From: CAJCIT01 sp963771305 | Lineage (GTDB): Bacteria; Acidobacteriota; Terriglobia; Bryobacterales; Bryobacteraceae | NCBI GenBank assembly: GCA_963771305.1 | Contig: CAVYTS010000026.1 | Coordinates: 620,001 to 684,000 of the forward strand | Length of the DNA: 64,000 nucleotides | Direction: 5' to 3' | Shown here: positions 54,019 to 63,825 of the stretch, piece by piece | Position numbering within the stretch: the first letter of the stretch is position 1 | How the letters are laid out: each line of letters opens with the position of its first letter | Program-made: the position numbers and the translations under genes | Notes under the pieces: model-generated | What the model was told of the DNA's origin: nothing | Seen by the model: the letters and a program-made list of their open reading frames with translations, nothing else | Databases searched by the model: none

Positions 54019-54215
54019 CACGGGGAGACAGGCGCGACACCTACGGCTAGGGCGTTACCGTCAAACTGCCAGCCACGAAGCTTAACTAAACCCTTGGCGA
54101 GTAAGCGTTCTTTATTCGGCGGCACTTCTCACCGTAGGCGACAAGCCGTCAACATGGATCGTGTTTCCCAGGAAGACGAGCCCAATAGGCAGGGGCCTTT
54201 CGCTAACATCGAGCA

Positions 54216-55197
54216 ATGACATGGACGGATACGACAGGACACAACGCGAATGATCCAGGTTCGGTCGAATCGTGGCTGGTCTCGGCAGGACGAGACCGGC
54301 GCTCGGGCTCGCCGCTAAACGTGCCGCCATGGCCGGCGTCGAACTTCGTGCTGGGCGACCACCGTGCGTACTCTCGAGACGACGGCACGCCGGGCTGGGA
54401 GACACTGGAAGAGATCGTCGGCGGCCTTGAAGGTGGCTTTTCGGTCTCCTTCGCCTCGGGCATGGCGGCTATCGCGGCGATTTTCGATCAACTCCCCACA
54501 GGCTCGGTGGTGGCCCTGCCGAACGACTGTTACCAGGGTGTCGCGGGACTCGCCAAGGCTGGCCAAGGCCGCGGCCGATGGACGGTGCATCGCCTCGCCG
54601 TGGCCGACACTACAGGCTGGATCGAGATGTGCGGCGCGGCCGACTTGACTTGGCTGGAGTCGCCTTCGAACCCGCTGCTTTCGGTGGCTGACCTGGACGC
54701 CATCTGCGCTGCGGCAGGCCCGCGAGCTCGCGGGTGCTACACCCGGCGCTCTCGAAGCATTTCTCGCGGTCCGTGGGGCTAGGACGCTGGCCCTGCGGCT
54801 GGAGCGGGCGCAGCGCAACGCAATGACACTGGCCGAGCGCCTCGCGCGCCATCCTAAGGTCACTCTGACCCGCTATCCCGGCCTGGCGAGCCACCCAACT
54901 CACGATGCCGCGCGACGCCAACTCAAAGGCTTCGGCACGATTATCTCGTTCGACGTATGCGGCGACGCCACCACCGCCGACGCCGTGTGTTGCGGACTGC
55001 AGCTCATCGAACACGCCACTAGCCTTGGCGCGGTCGAGTCCACGATCGAACGGCGGGCCAGCGTTCCTGGGCAGGAGCACCTGCCTCCAACGCTGCTACG
55101 GCTGAGCGTGGGTATCGAGGCCATCGAGGATCTTTGGACTGATCTGGATCGAGCGCTAAGAAACGTGCCGGAACTGTCAGGAGAAATGCGGCGATAA
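54216..55197 (+). pseudogene. Trans-sulfuration PLP enzyme (cystathionine gamma-synthase-like), internally deleted
   Basis: The first frame encodes the N-terminal half of a Cys/Met-metabolism PLP enzyme (VSFASGMAAIAAIFDQLPTG, DLTWLESPSNPLL). After CAAAG near 54718 the sequence jumps to another frame reading RQARELAGATPGALEAFLAV, then GARTLALRLERAQRNAMTLA and the normal C terminus ending at 55197. About 60 residues are missing, including the segment with the PLP-binding Lys (SATKxxxGH). Without it the product could not be catalytic. 55198-55402 shows no gene. Confidence 0.8.
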
Positions 55198-55402
55198 CCG
55201 CCGCCCGCCAATTGCCCTGCAGCTAGCCCAAAAACGAGCTGTATTGAATCGCCAGGCCGCCGCTGCACTCACACTGCCAGAATCCTTTTCAGGCGGGACC
55301 GACGTAAGCCCTCCGGGATCACTACGGGGGCCGATCCCCCACATCAAAGACCAAAAGCTAAGCGCCTCTTCCCTATATGCAAAGAAACTTAACAGAGGTT
55401 TT

Positions 55403-56735
55403 TTAGGCGATCACCAGTTGACGACTTTTGGTTTCGGAGATTTGCTTGCGCCTGGTTTGGTCGGCAGATTCCACGCCCATTGCAGCGTAGTCTGCCTTGA
55501 TGGTGATGTGGCTTGCTTCTATTCTTTGTTTCTGGAGAAGCCTTTGCATCTTCCGGTAAGAGGGCGGCGCTGTTTCTCTTTCAAGGAGCCTTTGAATTGC
55601 AGCTCTTCTCCGTTGCTGTTCTTTGTTCCTGGAGAGCGCCGCCGGAACGATGAGCTTTGGCTCGAATGTTACTGCCGGCGGGAAAGGCTTCCCTATGGCT
55701 TGGCTGATGATCTCCGCTTCGTCTGGTGTGACTAGCAGCTGGTCTGCAATTGTTTGGTATCTCAAATTTCGGGTTTTTTGCTTTGGGTCGAAAGCCCCGT
55801 CAACCGTTCGCCGGCAATCTGCCGGACTCAGCTTTGGTCTACACTGCTGGCCCATTTCTTGCACTTGCTGGTGTGCTTCAAGTTTGTCTGCTTTGACCCC
55901 ACGCAGTGCTGAAGCGTAAATGAAGGCTGCATGGTTTCGCATTCCCTCGTTGAAGCCGCCGCCGCGGAGGCCTTTGAGGGTAAGAAATGCTTTGAGCCGG
56001 TTGGCGTGAGCTGCCTGATATCCCTTCGATCTCTGTGTTCTTTGTTTGTTGGTGAGTACTTCTATTTCCCGGCGCGACCCTCTTTCAGGTTGGATGTGAA
56101 AGAAACTCTCCATCTCTGCCAACGTGTAACTGTGTACCCGTGAGCCGGTTTCGTGAATCTGCCAACGAATGTATCGCTCAGTGCCGGTGTGGAGTGATCC
56201 GGGGACTCTTATGTGCCGTGCTGTGTTACGCGCTGCCAGGTCCGCGCCCTAGGTCCTTCAGTTTCTCTAGGATTGCTTGGTTGATTCTCGTGTACAGAAT
56301 CCGCTTCTCCGGCCATCCGTAGCATGCTCGGTCAACGTTGTTCTCTTCATTCAGCAGCCAAAGGAGCCACATCCCGCGCCCGCTGTCTACGAAAAGCGAT
56401 GGATGCGGGAGTATTCCCTCGTCGCAGCGGTCTGCTACATGCTTCTTAGCTGCATTGAAGGTGAGTCCGACTTTGTAATAGTCGATATCAGCAAAGCAGG
56501 CGCACAGGTAGCGGATTGACCTGTCATTGTGGGAAGGGTACCCGCGGGCCCGTCCCTTGACTCCCTTGTGCCTGTAAGAAGCGTTGATCCCAACATACGA
56601 GTCTTTTACTAGTTGCTCTCGGATCTCCGGGAACATTGAGGTGAGAAAATCTCTTCTCACTGCTGTGAATGGTTGCCACCGATCGTCGGCTTTAAAACCA
56701 AAGGAGACATATCCGTCTTCGTGACGGTGAAGCAA
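55403..56735 (-). pseudogene. Archaeo-eukaryotic-primase-like replication protein with one frameshift
   Basis: The first frame (from a TTG at 56735 or a CTG slightly upstream) contains CACFADIDYYKVG, a primase DxD, and HPSLFVDSGRGMWLLWLLNE, the second motif of AEP-type replication proteins. CTAGGGCGCGG near 56245 has one G too many; without it the frame continues DLAARNTARHIRVPGSLHTG and into the long basic C-terminal part with ESFFHIQPERGSRREIEV and repeated Arg-rich helices. Total about 444 residues. It would initiate or prime replication of a plasmid-like element. Confidence 0.65.
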
Positions 56736-57054
56736 ATTGATTAGATCAACTGTTGGTAGAGTCAGGAGTCAAAATTGGGGAGACGGCAAAAGTAGCGGGC
56801 GAGGGGAGACATTTCTAACCTAGCATCTTCAGGAGGGTTTTGTCTTCTCCACAAAGTAACGCCGAGTACTGCAGGTACTCCCCTTCAGGTTCTTAGAAAC
56901 TACAGGACCAAGTAATTGTCTGGGCACCGTTTCATCTCACACCGAGTGTTTTTTGGGGGGATTGTCGGCCCGCAGAAACCCAAAAACGATTCCCTGATAC
57001 GCCGCTCCGGTCGGCTCCCCTTTCTGCGAAACCACGTTGAAGCTTTTCCATTGA
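56736..57054. other. Gap between the second primase-like gene and the serine recombinase
   Basis: About 320 bases with a G7 run and several short inverted repeats but no gene. Being directly downstream of an integrase gene, it is a reasonable place for an attachment site, which could not be identified. Confidence 0.35.
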
Positions 57055-59103
57055 CTATGCGGCCGGGCGCGATTCAGGGCTAGACGTCTCGCCCTGATCA
57101 AGGAAGCGCCGCACCCGGCTCAGGAACGCGCCAGTGGGTGCTCGCTCGCCTCGTTCCCAGCGCGCCAGTGTGCATGGATCGACACCTAGTTGTTGCGCGG
57201 CCTCCTTTTGGGAGATCCCGAGGGCGGTCCGGGATTGCACTAAGCGGTCAGGCAAACTATCCAGTTGCGGCAGCGGGTTATAGCCAAGAAAGCGAATGAT
57301 GCCAGGCATGTGCTCCAGGTCCGGCTTGGTGCGGTCTTTCTCCCAGTTGGAGATACTGCATTCCTTGACGCCGATTTGTTCAGCTACTTGCCGCTGTGGC
57401 AACTTCAATGTGAGCCGCCGACGCAGCAGATGGTCTCCCAGTGTGTTTAATTGTTCTGGTGGGCGATTCCGGCTGCTGATGCGATGAAGCCGTGGCAGGA
57501 CAAGCGCCGCGGGTTCGTCCGGTTGGGTGAATCGGTAGGTGATGGTGATCTCGCTCTGCTGGACGCCCCAACGCTCCACTGTGTTGGCCTGGATGGACTC
57601 CACGAGTATCTCGACGATCTGGCGCTTCAGTTGATCTGGAATAGGGCCATTGAGCCGGTCTCTCAACGCTGCCAGCAGCGACTCGGCGGACTGAAGCTGG
57701 GCGGCTCGGTCTCCGGCGGAGAGTGCGCGACTGGTTGTGTCGATCTCGACCTGGAGGCCCTCGGCTTCGACTTTGATTAAGTCGAGCTGTGCCTCGAGGG
57801 TCGTTTCGTCGATGCTGCCCCGCCGGAACAGGGCCAATATCCGATCCCGCTCCTGAGTTTTCTGCGCCAACCGTGCCTTGAGGTCGTTAAGCTCTTTCTG
57901 TCGCCGCTGGCGCTCGCCGTCTTGCATGGAAAGCCGATCCCGTAAGCGTTCGAGAAGCTCGCCGGGATTGCGGAGGAATGATTCGATGTCAGCCCACACC
58001 AAGCGCTCGACGTAGTCGCCATTGAGGTTCTTGGCGGGGCATTTCTTGCCGGCAATGCCGTAAAGCCCGCGGGCGAACTGACGGCCATTACAGCGGTAGT
58101 AGTGGTCTATCTGGGGCGCTCTCATCCTCATTCCCGAGAACGTCAGCCCACACAGGCCACATTTGATGAGGCCGCGGAGCAGAAACGGCGTCTTCGTGTT
58201 CCGGCGGGAGATGATTCTGTTGCTTCGCAGAATTTTTTGTGCCGCGTCCCACGTCTCCGGGGACACGATCGCTGGCACGTCGCGGACTATGATCTTTCGA
58301 TTTGGATTCTTTGAGCGTTTGCCATAATGGTGCTGGCCCATGTACGTCGGACTTACGATCATGTTCCGAACGTGGGAAGGACGCCAGATGGGTGCTGTCC
58401 GACGGTTGCGTTTTCCTCCCTCCGATTGGAGACTGTTCGCCGCGGACCCACACGGGATCCCGGTACGATTCAGATGGTCGGCGATCTTCTGGCAGGACTT
58501 CTCCTCGACGCCGCTCATTCGATAGATCGAGCGCACGACGTCCACTTCGCTCATGTCAAAGCCTGGGATGGGTTCCTCTGCTATGACCAACCGCGCCTCC
58601 CGATGCTCGCCCTGCTTGCGGTAACCGTAGGGTACGATTCCACCGACCCAGACGCCGGCTTCAGCGAGGCGGTTGGTACCAGCGATAGAACGCTCACGGA
58701 TGAGATCTCGTTCGAACCCTGCAAATACAGAGAGAAGGCCCGACATCATTTTGCCGGAACTCGTGGTGCGGTCTAACGACTCTGTCACGCTCAAGACTAC
58801 GACGCCGCACTCTTCAAGCTGCGCCAACGCCTCTAGTGTGAAGCGTGGGTCTCGACCGATTCGATCTAGCTTGTATACGACCAATCGGTCGAATTTCTGG
58901 AGCCGTGCGTCCCGCAACAGCCGGCCGCCCTCCGGACGGTGACCCAACGGGATAGTGCCAGATACCCCGTCATCCGCGTATGTTGCATGAATAGGCAGGC
59001 CGTTACGGGTGCAGTACTCCTGGGTCAAATCGCGCTGTGTGGCGATGGACTGGCGGTCTCGCTGCTCTTCAGTGGAAACTCGAAGATAGACGCCCACGGC
59101 CAT
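57055..59103 (-). CDS. Large serine recombinase fused to two XRE-type HTH domains
   Basis: A 682-residue site-specific recombinase. The N-terminal resolvase domain starts MAVGVYLRVSTEEQ with the nucleophile Ser near residue 10. It is followed by a recombinase domain (GGIVPYGYRKQGEHREARLV), a zinc-ribbon (CGLCGLTFSGM and a later CNG/KKCPAK) near 310-370 and a coiled coil at 400-450. Unusually, two XRE-like HTH units follow: HLLRRRLTLKLPQRQVAEQI with SISNWEKDRTKP, and RTALGISQKEAAQQLGVDPC with LARWERGERAPT. The start at 59103 is chosen for the GVYLRVS motif. It probably integrates and excises the surrounding module. Confidence 0.9.
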   Translation of the reverse strand: MAVGVYLRVSTEEQRDRQSIATQRDLTQEYCTRNGLPIHATYADDGVSGTIPLGHRPEGGRLLRDARLQKFDRLVVYKLDRIGRDPRFTLEALAQLEECGVVVLSVTESLDRTTSSGKMMSGLLSVFAGFERDLIRERSIAGTNRLAEAGVWVGGIVPYGYRKQGEHREARLVIAEEPIPGFDMSEVDVVRSIYRMSGVEEKSCQKIADHLNRTGIPCGSAANSLQSEGGKRNRRTAPIWRPSHVRNMIVSPTYMGQHHYGKRSKNPNRKIIVRDVPAIVSPETWDAAQKILRSNRIISRRNTKTPFLLRGLIKCGLCGLTFSGMRMRAPQIDHYYRCNGRQFARGLYGIAGKKCPAKNLNGDYVERLVWADIESFLRNPGELLERLRDRLSMQDGERQRRQKELNDLKARLAQKTQERDRILALFRRGSIDETTLEAQLDLIKVEAEGLQVEIDTTSRALSAGDRAAQLQSAESLLAALRDRLNGPIPDQLKRQIVEILVESIQANTVERWGVQQSEITITYRFTQPDEPAALVLPRLHRISSRNRPPEQLNTLGDHLLRRRLTLKLPQRQVAEQIGVKECSISNWEKDRTKPDLEHMPGIIRFLGYNPLPQLDSLPDRLVQSRTALGISQKEAAQQLGVDPCTLARWERGERAPTGAFLSRVRRFLDQGETSSPESRPAA

Positions 59104-59116
59104 TAAGACACATTCC

Positions 59117-59422
59117 TCACTCGGTTGCCCCAAAAATGCAAGTTGCCTGAGTTTCGCAATCGGGGGCACTCACTAGGAGCTGCCACAGCACCTCGACTAG
59201 CTTCTCCAGGACGTCGGGATCGGGTTGGAATCGGCGAGTGACCGGCACGAGGACCTCCGAACCCGCGGTTGGAGCCTTTGCGGGCGGCGACGAATCACCC
59301 TTTGCTGTGCAGGCGAATTCCGGTTCGGCGAGTTCCCTAACGTGCATAGAAGCTCGCCTCGCCCTGGGAAACTCGAAGTGGTCTGCTATCAGCACGTTGA
59401 GAGTAGCTTCCCAGTCTTCCAT
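59117..59422 (-). CDS. Small accessory protein upstream of the serine recombinase
   Basis: A 101-residue protein, MEDWEATLNVLIADHFEFPR, with a C-terminal helix PDPDVLEKLVEVLWQLLVSA. Its stop is 14 bases before the recombinase start, suggesting co-translation. Small proteins with an LEKLVEVL-like helix often precede this type of recombinase; a directionality or accessory role is possible but unproven. Confidence 0.6.
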   Translation of the reverse strand: MEDWEATLNVLIADHFEFPRARRASMHVRELAEPEFACTAKGDSSPPAKAPTAGSEVLVPVTRRFQPDPDVLEKLVEVLWQLLVSAPDCETQATCIFGATE

Positions 59423-59463
59423 CCCCTGGGAGCGGGAAGCTGGGAGACAGAAGCCCGAATGGC

Positions 59464-61509
59464 CTAAACTCTGGAGGCATCGCCATCAAGCGCCTCCGTT
59501 CTCAGCCTGTATAGAATCGATCGGTTTGGCCCATCGCATCTTGACCAGGGTCCAGTTCTGAGACAGGCTTCGATCTTCCCTTTGGGCCATCCCTGGGCTT
59601 GACCCAACCGTACAAGCTCACTCTGATTGCTGTTCGGGTTTGCTTCGAGGATGGTCTCAATGGCCTCTTCGACCGTCTTACTCGACCCAGGTTGTTCGTT
59701 GGGAAGGAACCCCAGGCCCTTTACGAACTTCATGCTGAAGTTCTGGCCCGGCGCCAACCGCGCCTTGAAGAAGGTCATCGACAGCGGACTTAGCGCGTTA
59801 GGATGCTGCGATGCGCTCGACAGCAGGTATGCGGTATCGACTGCGGCTTTAATGTCGGAAGACCCGCGGTAGAGCTTTGACGTCTCGGCCTTTCCCGTGT
59901 GATGGAGCACGACGACGGTGGCTCCGTGGCCTGCTAGGGCACGAAAGAAGCGCATGAAGGCGCGCGTCTCAGTTGAGGACTATTCGGAACCAGGATGGAA
60001 CTCGATCAATGAGTCAAAGATGATCAGGCCCTTGTGCTGCCTGGCGAACTCGATTACAGGCCGGTCATGAGGTCCGACCGGTGGCGCCAGATTCCATCCT
60101 CCCCACACGATGAGGTCTGGAGTTTCGGAGATGCCAAGGTCTTGCAATCGTTGCTTTACAACGTAGAGCGGGTTTTCACCGTCCAGGTACAGAACTTTGG
60201 ATTGGCGGACTGGGCGTCCCAGAACGGGCTTGCCTTGAGCCACACAGCCGGAAAGATAATAGGCTAGCCAGGTCTTTCCAACGCCGCTCTCCGCGCAGAT
60301 GAGGGTGATGCTGCCCTGCGCAATCATCCCGTCAACGCACCAATCGAGTCGGGACTCCAGCGAAAACACACTTGGAATCTGAGCCAAGTCGGTAATTAGA
60401 GGGGAGTGCTCTATTGAGACGCTCATCGGCTGCGCTGATCGCGCAGGCTCCCTGTAATCAGGGTCGATGTGGCGGCGGAGGGCGTGCCAATCCATTTCAG
60501 CGCAACTGTTGTGCAAACACTTGAATACGAGTGCACCGCTAGCCAGTTCGATAACGACCGGCTTCTCGTGCTCGGGATTGAACGGGCACCGCTGCAGCGT
60601 CCATCGTCGTCCCCCACCCTTGTATGCCTCTGGCCCCTTGATGATTTCGAGGCCGCTCTGCGCAAGCCAGCCATCAACGTTGAAAGCACCGCCGGTAGGC
60701 GCTGCCGTTTCCGTGGTGGCAAATGGCGCACCAGCCGCCTCCACTTCAGGAGCAAGCGCCTCCAGGGCTTCGATCGAGACCGCCTCGACTCGCGCTGGTG
60801 TCTCGATCAGCGCGGAGCGCCTGTGGGGCCGATCGGGCGTCGAATCACCTTTGCGCGTCATCGTGCCGTAGAGCTTGCAAAGGCGAGCTGCAGTGGCGGT
60901 TGACTCGTCTACCTTGACGACTGCGTCCGAAAAGCGCGCTGCGAGAGCGCGTAGGCACCTTTTTACGAGACCGGCGGCACGTTTCAGATCAAGCGCCGGC
61001 AGCCGGTATAACAGATGCCCACCATTGCCGGAATCAGCAACTATTGGATTAGGCCATCCGCGCTCGGCTAAGAACTCACGCACACTTTCAATCCGCTGAA
61101 GCGCAGCGCCATGCTCTTCGTCGGACGCTGAAATCCCGGCTGCCCGGACCGCGTCCAAATCGACGTATAGCCAGCGCCACTCAAGGATGTCTGCATCACT
61201 CGTGGTGTGTTTCGGCCTTGCTTTGATCTGGTTGTTTGACCGCGCCAGCAGATCAGGATTGAAGCGGTTCAAGACAAGGTAGATACCCTCCGCTTTGCCG
61301 TCTAGCATTTGAAGCGCGACTCTGATTGCTTGCTCGTTTTCGCGGTTAAAGTAGCCGGAATGCGTCACGCCGGCACGGTCTGGAGTTCGGCCAACATCCA
61401 GCGCACGAAGTTCGATCACATCGTCAGGCTCAAATAAAACGCCGATCGTAAGCAATGCCTCTTCTATCCACCGGAGCGGTTCGGTACGTGCTTTCACGAC
61501 GCTCAACAT
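59464..61509 (-). pseudogene. Primase-helicase replication protein with an in-frame TAG
   Basis: A 681-codon frame starting at ATG 61509 (TGGAGG just upstream). AEP primase part: LEWRWLYVDLDAVRAAG (DxD) and NPIVADSGNGGHLLYRLPAL near residues 120-170. A Cys/His zinc-finger follows (CPFNPEHEK, CLHNSCAEMDW), then a RecA-like helicase with Walker A CAESGVGKTWLAYYL and Walker B GLIIFDSLIEFH. TAG at 59980-59982 stops it, but the same frame continues with HGATVVVLHHTGKA and a winged-helix end to 59464. The conserved core continues after the TAG, so the helicase is incomplete if it is real. Confidence 0.8.
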
Positions 61510-61799
61510 TTCGCCTCCAGTTGAATTCCAAGTGGTTGGCAGGTGGTCAGGTCGGCGGTGAGGTTTCGAATCAGGCTCGCCATACGCACTTGCGAGGTGA
61601 GGACGCCACCTAGTACGGCGAGCAGCCAACAGGGCGTAATTGCAGAATCGAGTGGGGTAAATGTGTCCCTAAGATCGATTGGTGGCCAGAATCTTGATCG
61701 CAGCAAACAACTAGGCCCGGACTTGATGTAGCGGCCCGGCATTAGCCGCGAGCCGAGGACGCGCGCAGCGAGTTCATCGGTCAGGAGTTTCTCAGTCAT
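61503..61799 (-). CDS. Small DNA-binding-like protein (excisionase-type position)
   Basis: A 98-residue protein from the ATG at 61799: MTEKLLTDELAARVLGSRLM, then KSGPSCLLRSRFWPPIDLRD. The opening resembles an excisionase-like helix-turn-helix that recognises DNA at element ends. The stop overlaps the primase-helicase start by 7 bases, so the pair is translationally coupled. The family is not certain. Confidence 0.6.
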   Translation of the reverse strand: MTEKLLTDELAARVLGSRLMPGRYIKSGPSCLLRSRFWPPIDLRDTFTPLDSAITPCWLLAVLGGVLTSQVRMASLIRNLTADLTTCQPLGIQLEAKC

Positions 61800-62329
61800 T
61801 TTGTCCTCGAAGACACGGAATCCCTGAGCTTGATACCTGCGACAGGCGAGATGACCCACTCAGCCTCTGCTCGCAAGGTGGTGCCGTTCCGCGGCGCTGA
61901 GGTAACCGGCGCCGAGCTCAAACGTGTGGATTGTGAATCGGCTGATGCCGGACAAGCGTGCCAGCTTACTATGTGATATTCAGTGGCAGCATATGAACGG
62001 TCGCTGTACATACCACAACCTTGGCAAATTCGGCCATTTCTGGAGACAAAGGCTCCGACACTCTGACGAAGCACCGACGAGAAAATGACCGCGGAAATGC
62101 CTAACTGTTTGGCTATCAGTAAGCTACGCGGATTCCTTGGCCTTTAATGCTAATAGGAAGATGCTCAACTAACTTCCCCGCGACTCCAGAAATGGGCCTT
62201 TGTGCTATAGTTACCGCCGCCACGGTGCTAAAGAACGAGGACACGAAGTGTACGTCAGTGGCGAAAGCCTGGCGCGACGCTGACAGTTTCAGAGAGTTGC
62301 CGTTTTGCAAATGGGAGCGAGTTTCTCCT
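61800..62329. other. Gap inside the replication module
   Basis: About 530 bases without a recognisable gene on either strand. It could contain the replication origin of the element, but no iterons were seen. Confidence 0.4.
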
Positions 62330-63721
62330 TCACGATCGGGGGGCGATACCACTTCGCTCCAATAACCTCTTCGATGCCGGCACTCCCTTTTCGCAAAACA
62401 GGGGAGAAAAGAGGCGGTATCGTCCACGCTGTCCACGTTGTCTCAGTAACCTCTCAATATGCCCAGCGACCTCCAGTTCAATTAGGCTCTCGAGCACTAA
62501 ACGCTCGGCCATTTTGATCTGGGCCGCTATTCGTCTCTTGCCAATTTCGACCTCTGAGCCGTGCCAGCATGCCGAGGCGAGCACTTCATAGACTCGAACA
62601 GCTCTTGCAGTCAATCGTGAATCGAATAATACTTCAAGTGGAATCCGGGCATACCTCGAGCGAGAAACTGGTTCACTCACATGTCCCACTAGTGGTTCAC
62701 CCCTGTGTCCCACGTATAAACCTAAATTTAGGGCTGGATCCGCAATGTTGCCTTCAGCTGCCGCACCTCTTAGAGAGGAGAAGTTTTGAGAGGAGAAACC
62801 TTTCTCGCCGCGCTGGCCCTGTTCGTAAGAGGCCGTCTCTGGCGATGCACTACCAACCTGTGAGCGTGGACTGGGTCTTTCCCATGGGTCCCGCGCAGTT
62901 TGCGAGTACGCTTGACGCAGACTCGCCATCATCTCGCTCTCCTCGTAAGGTTCGCGCTGACCCTTCGTGTTAGTGGGGAATACCCGAGACTGATAATCGC
63001 GCATCCCAGCCTCGGCGTCCACAAAGGCATAGCCGTTGTCTCGAAGCTGGCAGGCCAACCAAAAACCAGCATTGTTGCGGCCATTTCTAGACGCAATATC
63101 CAACGCGCTGTAGGTCAAAGGCTCTAACGCCACGCGGCTGCCGCTTACGATCGTTGGTTGGTGGTTGAGCGGGTCACGCGTCGGAATCGCGTCCTGCTTC
63201 AGGCCGCGGTTGTGGAGAAAAGTCCGGAGCTCTTCCGGCAAGACGTCGAAGCGTTCTGGATCGAGATCGCGAAGCTGCACGTATGGGCCGTTCTTATTGC
63301 GCCCTAGGAGAACAGCGAAGCCGCCATCGCCACGGATGTCTACGCCAGGCCACGGCCAAGCGTGTTTACTGCTCTTGGCGTTAAGCGTTGGCACCGGCCA
63401 CCCGGGATGCTGAAGGTACCAGTGAAATCCGCCCGAGCCAGTGCGCACGTGCGGGTTGATGTTCCACTGCTCCATCAACGTGCGGCCCGCGTCGCCATCG
63501 AAATCGATAACAACGACGCGAGCGAAACTGCCGGTCACCAAGCCCCATCTTGTTGGTCTAAGGCTCTGACCCCACCCCCGCAACTGTTCGACCGTCGGAA
63601 GCTGCGTTTGGAATTGCTTCCATTTGATGCAGGGCTTCTTGTGTGCTCCAGTTGATGGAAGTATGGGCCACCCCTTTTCAAGCAGGAGTTGAATCGCCTG
63701 AGCGGTGAGGTCCGGGCCCAT
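62330..63721 (-). CDS. Bifunctional prim-pol protein with C-terminal winged helix
   Basis: A 463-residue protein. The N-terminal prim-pol domain has AIQLLLEKGWPILPSTGAHK, the DxD metal site in VVVIDFDGDAG near residue 71, and RTGSGGFHWYLQHPG and GVDIRGDGGFAVL. The last 100 residues, YEVLASACWHGSEVEIGKRR and LESLIELEVAGHIERLLRQR, form a winged helix as in plasmid initiators. It probably recognises an origin and synthesises primers for the element. It is first in the leftward gene order. Confidence 0.85.
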   Translation of the reverse strand: MGPDLTAQAIQLLLEKGWPILPSTGAHKKPCIKWKQFQTQLPTVEQLRGWGQSLRPTRWGLVTGSFARVVVIDFDGDAGRTLMEQWNINPHVRTGSGGFHWYLQHPGWPVPTLNAKSSKHAWPWPGVDIRGDGGFAVLLGRNKNGPYVQLRDLDPERFDVLPEELRTFLHNRGLKQDAIPTRDPLNHQPTIVSGSRVALEPLTYSALDIASRNGRNNAGFWLACQLRDNGYAFVDAEAGMRDYQSRVFPTNTKGQREPYEESEMMASLRQAYSQTARDPWERPSPRSQVGSASPETASYEQGQRGEKGFSSQNFSSLRGAAAEGNIADPALNLGLYVGHRGEPLVGHVSEPVSRSRYARIPLEVLFDSRLTARAVRVYEVLASACWHGSEVEIGKRRIAAQIKMAERLVLESLIELEVAGHIERLLRQRGQRGRYRLFSPLFCEKGVPASKRLLERSGIAPRS

Positions 63722-63825
63722 CTCTTGTTTTTACAGATCTTGGAGGTATTGCCCTTGGGTCAGGCCCCTAGATTCTTGGATCGAAGATCGTAAACAAGAA
63801 TACTTCAACATTTGAAGAGGTAACA

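Noticed and set aside
55244..55735. Rightward 163-residue frame
   Set aside because: Overlaps the primase-like gene on the other strand and has no domain; Ser/Leu/Phe-rich shadow.
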